Shown: positions 15,275-17,095 of the stretch, piece by piece
How the letters are laid out: each line of letters starts with the position of its first letter
How positions within the stretch are numbered: the first letter of the stretch is position 1
Assembly: GCA_021161105.1 (NCBI GenBank)
Contig: JAGHBG010000253.1
Coordinates: forward strand, 1-17,095
Source of the DNA: Thermotogaceae bacterium
Lineage (GTDB): Bacteria; Thermotogota; Thermotogae; Thermotogales; Thermotogaceae
DNA length: 17,095 bases
Direction: 5' to 3'
Position numbers and translations under genes: made by a program
The notes under the pieces: generated by a model
The model's database searches: none
What the model was told of the DNA's origin: nothing
What the model saw: the letters and a program-made list of their open reading frames with translations, nothing else

Positions 15275-16813
15275 ATGGATATAAGGATTACAGAAGAATT
15301 CAAAAAGGCTCTTCATCTAATGGAAAACACAAAAAAGAATATTCTTATAACGGGCAGGGCTGGCACAGGTAAGTCCACGCTGCTTGATTACTTCAGAAAT
15401 AACACAAAAAAGAAAGTGGTAATCCTTGCACCAACAGGCGTGGCTGCCGTTAATGTAAAGGGTCAGACAATTCACTCCTTTTTTGGATTTGGCCCCGATA
15501 TAACAGTTGATAAGGTGGAAAAAATAGTCAAGGAATTCCCCAACATTTACACAGAGATTGATGCAATAATTATAGATGAAATATCGATGGTGAGAGCTGA
15601 TCTTTTAGATGCAATAGATAAATTTTTGAAGATAAACACCTCAAAACGAAGACCAAAAAAGAAACCCTTTGGCGGAAAGCAAATGATATTCTTTGGTGAT
15701 TTATATCAGCTCCCGCCTGTGGCAACCAGGATGGAAAAGGATGTTATCAATCAACTTTATGAATCTCCTTACTTTTTCTCCGCCAATGTTATGAAAGAAA
15801 CTGATCTTGAAATAGTTGAACTGACCGAAGTATTCCGCCAGAAAGATATTGAATTCATTGAGCTGCTGGATGCAATAAGACATGGAGAAAATTCCCCGGA
15901 AATTTTAGAGAAGTTAAATGAAAGGTACATTCCCGATTTTGAACCACCGGAAGGGGAGTTCTATATATACCTCACATCTACCAACAAAAAAGCCAGAGAA
16001 ATAAATGAACGAAAATTGCAGGAACTTCCCGGCGAACTTTTTAGAATTCAGGGAAGAGTTTCTGGCGAATTTGACTCCGGGAGTCTTCCAACGGACATCA
16101 ACTTAAATATAAAAATAGGCGCTCAGGTTATGCTACTCAACAACGACTCTCTGGGTAGATGGATAAACGGAACCATAGGTGAAGTAGTCGATATAGACAA
16201 TTACGATGAATCCATTTATGTTGAACTTGAGACAGGTGAGATTGTTGAGGTAAAACCCTTCGAATGGAAACTTTTCAGGTATGTGCTGAATGATGAGAAA
16301 GTAGACACAGTTGAAGTGGGGACTTTCCTTCAGTTTCCCCTAAAACTCGCCTGGGCCATAACAATACACAAAAGTCAGGGAAAAACCTTTGAGAAAGTGA
16401 TAATAGATTTGAGTGGGGGAATATTTTCTCCAGGGCAGCTGTATGTGGCTTTAAGCAGATGTACATCTTTTGAAGGTTTAGTTCTTCTGCAGCCTGTCAA
16501 GAAAGGGCATGTATTCATGAACTGGAAAGCCGCAAAATTTTTGACAAAATGGGATTGGAGCAGGGCGGAAAAGAAATTGAGCCTTCAGGAAAAGGTAAAA
16601 ATAATTGAATCTGCAATATCTGAGGATAAGGAAATAGAAATTTTGTACTTAAAAACCTCTGGAAAAAAAGGATGGAGAAAGATAAAACCTTATTATGTTG
16701 GAAAAATGGACTACAACGGAAAAGAGTTCATAGGTGTAAGAGCGTTCTGCTATAAGAGAAATGAAGATAGAACATTCAGGGTGGATAGAATACTTGAGAT
16801 AAGAAATGATTGA
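15275..16813 (+). CDS. Pif1-family DNA helicase with C-terminal WYL domain
   Basis: This 512-residue superfamily 1B helicase unwinds DNA 5' to 3', typically at G-quadruplexes, R-loops or stalled forks. Visible motifs are Walker A GRAGTGKST (27-35), APTGVAAVNVKGQTIHSFFG, Walker B DEISM (101-105), FFGDLYQLPPV, and the C-terminal LAWAITIHKSQGKTFEKV with GQLYVALSRCTSFEGL. Residues about 441-510 form a WYL domain (IEILYLKTSG, KIKPYYVG, FRVDRILEI). A WYL-bearing Pif1 from Thermotoga elfii has been studied, and there the domain was described as an accessory single-strand DNA-binding module. The gene starts six bases after the PhoH gene with only a poor ribosome site (ATCTGAA), so its translation may depend on coupling. 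Its stop is overlapped by the ATG of a broken downstream gene. Confidence 0.94.
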   Translation: MDIRITEEFKKALHLMENTKKNILITGRAGTGKSTLLDYFRNNTKKKVVILAPTGVAAVNVKGQTIHSFFGFGPDITVDKVEKIVKEFPNIYTEIDAIIIDEISMVRADLLDAIDKFLKINTSKRRPKKKPFGGKQMIFFGDLYQLPPVATRMEKDVINQLYESPYFFSANVMKETDLEIVELTEVFRQKDIEFIELLDAIRHGENSPEILEKLNERYIPDFEPPEGEFYIYLTSTNKKAREINERKLQELPGELFRIQGRVSGEFDSGSLPTDINLNIKIGAQVMLLNNDSLGRWINGTIGEVVDIDNYDESIYVELETGEIVEVKPFEWKLFRYVLNDEKVDTVEVGTFLQFPLKLAWAITIHKSQGKTFEKVIIDLSGGIFSPGQLYVALSRCTSFEGLVLLQPVKKGHVFMNWKAAKFLTKWDWSRAEKKLSLQEKVKIIESAISEDKEIEILYLKTSGKKGWRKIKPYYVGKMDYNGKEFIGVRAFCYKRNEDRTFRVDRILEIRND

Positions 16814-16953
16814 ACTGTATATTATGATGAAGCACGCAAAATTAAGAAACAGAAAACCTTTCTAAACCGCATAATATATTCCTGTTTAAGTGAGATTAAG
16901 GCACTTGGTCTGGACATAGTACCCAGTTTTCAAGAAAGAGTTAGTGAACTTCA
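16806..16953 (+). pseudogene. 5' remnant of the next operon gene, frameshifted and cut by an IS
   Basis: ATG 16806 overlaps the helicase stop and would open MIELY, but that frame ends after 19 codons at TAA 16863-16865. Skipping the two bases 16821-16822 (the repeat TATATTAT could be TATTAT with an extra AT) moves into a second frame that stays open: YDEARKIKKQKTFLNRII, then YSCLSEIKALGLDIVPSF and ERVSELQ. This protein then runs into the IS256-type end at about 16954. The remnant therefore shows two separate lesions, assuming the frameshift is not a sequencing error. The family is not certain; the segment CLSEIKALGLDIVPSF faintly resembles the start of SprT-like metallopeptidase proteins. The original gene was probably the last or next member of the PhoH-Pif1 operon. 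Confidence 0.5.
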
Positions 16954-17095
16954 GGACTTTCCCAACAGCTGTGTAAAAGTCATGTTAGACATAATTAAAT
17001 CCTCCCTTCAAAAATTTGTTTAAGCTGCCCGTAAATTATCCCCCAATCTTTCATCTTCTTCCCAGCCCATTTCTTCTCTATCCCTATTATGCTAA
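16954..17095 (-). mobile_element. IS256-family element, transposase-3' end, continuing past the window
   Basis: The terminus is placed at GGACTTTCCCAACAGC followed by TGTGTAAAAG. The TGTGTAAAA core at its usual distance from the tip is an IS256-family hallmark. Forty-one bases further in lies the stop codon of a - strand transposase, the arrangement expected for the 3' end of these elements. The element is inserted antisense to the operon. The other end and any 8-9 bp target duplication lie beyond the window. The boundary is good to a few bases only. Confidence 0.7.
16995..17095 (-). CDS. IS256-family (mutator-type) transposase, C-terminal 32 residues only
   Basis: The - strand frame entering at 17095 reads SIIGIEKKWAG, then KKMKDWGIIYGQL, then KQIFEGRI, and stops at 16997-16995. 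The pattern K-K-W-x(5-6)-N/D-W-x(3)-x-Q-L-x(2)-x-F-x-x-R-[IV] at the very end is characteristic of IS256/mutator transposases (commonly KKWTxPIxNWxxALNQFAIxFxxR[IV]). The catalytic DDE part lies outside the window, so whether the gene is intact cannot be judged. Confidence 0.8.
   Translation of the reverse strand, partial: SIIGIEKKWAGKKMKDWGIIYGQLKQIFEGRI

Overview
The window looks like a piece of a Thermotogota (Thermotogales) chromosome, possibly a Kosmotoga-like member. This is an inference from several things: moderately AT-rich DNA with arginine mostly coded AGA/AGG, strong AGGAGG-type ribosome sites with many GTG/TTG starts, tightly packed co-directional genes with 4-base overlaps, a MalG permease with a very long insertion, and a Pif1 helicase carrying a C-terminal WYL domain, a type studied in Thermotoga elfii. 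No rRNA, tRNA or CRISPR array was seen.

Layout. All intact genes lie on the + strand between about 413 and 16813. (1) Left edge, 1-412: a probable end of an IS256-type element, a short Cas1-like coding remnant, and a leader in front of lepA. (2) 413-5019: lepA (ribosomal back-translocase GTPase), a small lipoprotein, and a 754-residue membrane protein of unknown function whose extracytoplasmic part contains an internal duplication with paired cysteines. (3) 5016-9958: a complete BMP-type (nucleoside/purine or riboflavin class) ABC importer: secreted binding protein, hairpin, double-ABC ATPase and two BPD_transp_2 permeases. (4) 9979-13960: a MalG-type permease with about 500 extra residues of predicted coiled coil in its first extracytoplasmic loop, then a divergent APS-kinase-like P-loop kinase and a type I phosphodiesterase/nucleotide pyrophosphatase-like enzyme. 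(5) 13973-16813: a PIN-PhoH ATPase and a Pif1-WYL helicase. (6) Right edge, 16806-17095: the remains of the next gene, apparently frameshifted and then cut by an IS256-family element on the - strand, whose transposase C-terminus runs off the window.

How the genes fit. The importer genes 5016-9958 clearly form one unit. The other neighbours are linked mainly by overlap and spacing, so they may be co-transcribed without sharing a pathway. The MalG-like subunit has no MalE, MalF or MalK partner here. The kinase and phosphodiesterase overlap by four bases and may act on related substrates. The PhoH and Pif1 proteins are both nucleic-acid ATPases. The block of intact genes is flanked on each side by decaying sequence and a mobile-element end.

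The least explained items are the duplicated-cysteine membrane protein, the coiled-coil MalG and the kinase/phosphodiesterase pair. None can be called a new system from sequence alone.
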